A stretch of 64,000 bases of DNA, from NCBI GenBank assembly GCA_902787715.1, contig CADAHQ010000002.1, positions 248,001 through 312,000 of the forward strand. Direction: 5' to 3'. A model generated the notes under the pieces. That model was not told the DNA's origin, did not search any database, and saw nothing but the letters and a program-made list of their open reading frames with translations. The stretch comes from an uncultured Lachnospiraceae bacterium. Lineage in GTDB: Bacteria; Bacillota; Clostridia; Lachnospirales; Lachnospiraceae. Made by a program: the position numbers and the translations under genes. This document shows, piece after piece, positions 61,908-64,000 of the stretch. Each line of letters opens with the position of its first letter. The stretch's first letter is position 1.

Positions 61908-64000
61908 ATGGATAAAAACAGGATTCATCCGGTAAATGTCGGTAAGAACGTCCGCATGAGTTTCTCCAAGCAGAAAGACATCCTTGAGATGCCGAACCTG
62001 ATTGAAGTACAGAAGGACTCTTATCGCTGGTTCCTGGAAAAGGGTCTCTATGAGGTGTTCACGGACATCTCTCCGATTACCGACCACGACGGGCGGTTCA
62101 GTCTGGAATTCGTGGATTACCAGCTTTGCAAGGACGATGCCAAGTATTCGATCGACGAGTGCAAGGAGCGTGATGCGACTTATGCGGCTCCGCTCAAGGT
62201 GAAGGTGCGCCTTCACAACAATGACACCGGCGAAATCAACGAACATGACATCTTTATGGGCGATTTCCCCCTGATGACCGAGACCGGTACGTTCGTAATC
62301 AACGGCGCTGAGCGTGTTATCGTAAGCCAGTTGGTACGTTCTCCGGGTATTTACTATGCAATGACGCATGACAAGCTCGGCAAGGAGCTGTACTCCGCGA
62401 CCGTTATCCCGAACCGCGGTGCATGGCTTGAGTACGAGACGGATGCCAATGACGTCTTCTATGTTCGCGTTGACCGCAACCGCAAGGTTCCGATCACGGT
62501 CTTCATCCGCGCTCTCGGCGTGGGCACCAACAACGAAATTCATGATATGTTCGGCACCGAGGAGGTTCTCGAGTCCACTCTGAAGAAGGACCCGACGGAC
62601 AATTACCAGGACGGCCTTCTCGAGCTGTACAAGAAACTGCGTCCGGGCGAGCCGCTTTCTGTAGAGAGTGCGGAGTCGCTCCTTCATGGCATGTTCTTCG
62701 ATCCGAAGCGCTATGACCTTGCGAAGGTAGGCCGCTACAAGTTCAACAAGAAGCTGATGCTTCGTTACCGCATCGCCGGCAGAACCCTTGCCGAGGATGT
62801 TGTTGACGTTACCACCGGCGAGCTTCTCGCCGCAGCAGGTACCATCGTTACCGAGGAACTTGCGGATACCATTCAGAACGCAGCAATCCCTTACGTCTAT
62901 GTTGAGACGGAGAGAACGATTGATAAGCACAATAAGAAGCACAGCTGCAAGGTTCTCACCAACCTGATGGTTGACCTGGCAAGCTATGTGGATTGCGATA
63001 AGGAAGCCCTGGGTGTTACGGAGCTTGTGTACTATCCGGTGCTCCGCGAGATTCTGGACTCCCAGTCGTCGAAGGAGGATATCGAGGCGGAGATCCGCAG
63101 AAGAATCACCGAGCTGATTCCGAAGCACATCACCAAGGAAGATATCTTTGCTTCCATCAACTATAATATGCACATCTTTTGGGGCGTCGGCGGAACCGAT
63201 GATATCGACCATCTGGGCAACCGTCGTATCCGTGCGGTGGGCGAGCTTCTGCAGAACCAGTACCGCATCGGTATGTCCCGTATGGAGCGTGTTGTCCGCG
63301 AGCGTATGAACACCCTCGATCCCGAGGCGGTTACGCCGCAGGCGCTCATCAACATCAAGCCGGTTACGGCTGCCGTGAAGGAGTTCTTCGGCAGTTCCCA
63401 GCTGTCCCAGTTCATGGATCAGCACAACCCGCTCGGTGAGCTGACTCACAAGAGACGTCTTTCGGCCCTCGGTCCCGGCGGTTTGTCCCGTGACCGTGCC
63501 GGTTTCGAAGTTCGAGACGTTCACTATACGCACTACGGTCGTATGTGCCCGATTGAGACCCCCGAAGGTCCCAACATCGGTTTGATCAACTCCCTCGCTT
63601 CCTATGCGAGAATCAATGAATACGGTTTCGTCGAGGCGCCTTACCGCAAGATCGACAAGACCCAGCCGGACAATCCGGTGGTTACCGAGGAAGTCGTTTA
63701 TCTGACGGCTGACGAGGAAGACCGTTACCACGTAGCACAGGCTAACGAGCCGCTGGACGAGGACAACCACTTCGTTAACAGCAAGGTTTCCGGACGTTTC
63801 CGCAAGGAGATTTCCCAGTACGACCGCAGCAAGATTGATTTGATGGATGTATCGCCGAAGATGGTATTTTCCGTGGCGACGGCCATGATTCCGTTCCTGC
63901 AGAACGACGACGCGAACCGTGCCCTCATGGGTTCCAACATGCAGCGTCAGGCCGTGCCGCTTCTCTTCACCGAGTCGCCTGTTGTCGGCACCGGTATGGA
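61908..64000 (+). CDS. rpoB: RNA polymerase beta subunit, 3' part cut by the window edge
   Basis: About 697 N-terminal residues are visible; the gene runs off the window. It begins [20 protein letters not shown] after AAGGGGTGA. Recognisable blocks are [14 protein letters not shown], the [20 protein letters not shown] region, the rifampicin-site cluster [20 protein letters not shown] continuing [12 protein letters not shown], and [19 protein letters not shown]. The cluster has the sensitive-type Asp, His and Ser, so no rifampicin-resistance change is seen. It is transcribed from its own promoter, and no rplJ or rplL precedes it. Confidence 0.98.
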   Translation, partial: MDKNRIHPVNVGKNVRMSFSKQKDILEMPNLIEVQKDSYRWFLEKGLYEVFTDISPITDHDGRFSLEFVDYQLCKDDAKYSIDECKERDATYAAPLKVKVRLHNNDTGEINEHDIFMGDFPLMTETGTFVINGAERVIVSQLVRSPGIYYAMTHDKLGKELYSATVIPNRGAWLEYETDANDVFYVRVDRNRKVPITVFIRALGVGTNNEIHDMFGTEEVLESTLKKDPTDNYQDGLLELYKKLRPGEPLSVESAESLLHGMFFDPKRYDLAKVGRYKFNKKLMLRYRIAGRTLAEDVVDVTTGELLAAAGTIVTEELADTIQNAAIPYVYVETERTIDKHNKKHSCKVLTNLMVDLASYVDCDKEALGVTELVYYPVLREILDSQSSKEDIEAEIRRRITELIPKHITKEDIFASINYNMHIFWGVGGTDDIDHLGNRRIRAVGELLQNQYRIGMSRMERVVRERMNTLDPEAVTPQALINIKPVTAAVKEFFGSSQLSQFMDQHNPLGELTHKRRLSALGPGGLSRDRAGFEVRDVHYTHYGRMCPIETPEGPNIGLINSLASYARINEYGFVEAPYRKIDKTQPDNPVVTEEVVYLTADEEDRYHVAQANEPLDEDNHFVNSKVSGRFRKEISQYDRSKIDLMDVSPKMVFSVATAMIPFLQNDDANRALMGSNMQRQAVPLLFTESPVVGTGM

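Noticed and set aside
1-64000. tRNA and rRNA genes
   Set aside because: No cloverleaf-like segment with a TTCGANNC arm and no rRNA sequence was recognised by eye; a covariance scan would settle it.

Overview
The window looks like a chromosomal segment of a fairly GC-rich (about 55-60% by eye) Bacillota anaerobe, most likely a Clostridia/Lachnospiraceae relative. The evidence is strong Shine-Dalgarno sites, sigma-A promoters with 17-bp spacers, Rho-independent terminators, heterodimeric ABC exporters of Clostridia type, plant-polysaccharide hydrolases (GH127, GH43, GH8) and cytosolic c-di-GMP sensors. Assignment below family level is not supported. I found no rRNA, tRNA, CRISPR array or intact transposon.

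Layout. 1-10.2 kb (+): the end of an unidentified protein, a DUF3737 beta-helix protein, a PatB/MalY aminotransferase, two metallo-beta-lactamase-fold proteins, a membrane protein, two Nudix hydrolases, a GH127 beta-L-arabinofuranosidase and a small membrane protein. 10.2-11.1 kb: a gene-free stretch with a 63-bp tandem repeat and four copies of a 37-bp inverted repeat. 11.2-18.9 kb (-): a LacI-type-sensor/GGDEF protein, a GH43 enzyme, and a MoxR ATPase-DUF58-transglutaminase operon. 19-23.8 kb (+): a two-gene ABC exporter and rsmJ. 23.9-31.5 kb (+): a response regulator and a histidine kinase that flank an ABC transporter and two small membrane proteins, with a second ABC transporter directly after the kinase. 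31.7-36.9 kb: lipase-like hydrolase, glpK, lipoprotein, nitroreductase, GNAT, HAD phosphatase. 36.9-37.5 kb: repeats. 37.5-40.7 kb: ABC exporter and GH8 exo-oligoxylanase. 40.8-42 kb (-): a HigB/HigA-type toxin-antitoxin pair and a small Cro-like protein.

42.6-48.1 kb is a purine cluster: one ORF joining PurA to PurC, then purB and guaA. These cover SAICAR synthesis, both steps of IMP to AMP (and the lyase step of IMP synthesis) and XMP to GMP. 48.3-50.1 kb is an AT-richer mobile remnant: an IS200 left end and broken tnpA, a decayed element gene, and a YhcG-type nuclease. 50.2-52.8 kb holds two paralogous single-pass membrane proteins and an esterase-like protein. 53-61.6 kb: XRE regulator and glmS, VanZ-like protein (-), ProX-like editing protein, a membrane HD-GYP protein, a HAD-GNAT fusion, an exported NAGPA-domain protein and a small membrane protein. 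The window ends inside rpoB, which has its own promoter and no rplJL upstream.

Most notable: the PurA-PurC joined ORF with an internal Shine-Dalgarno and GTG at the junction; the 37-bp inverted-repeat family; the tandem paralogue pair of unknown family; the HAD-GNAT fusion; and a long hairpin before guaA.
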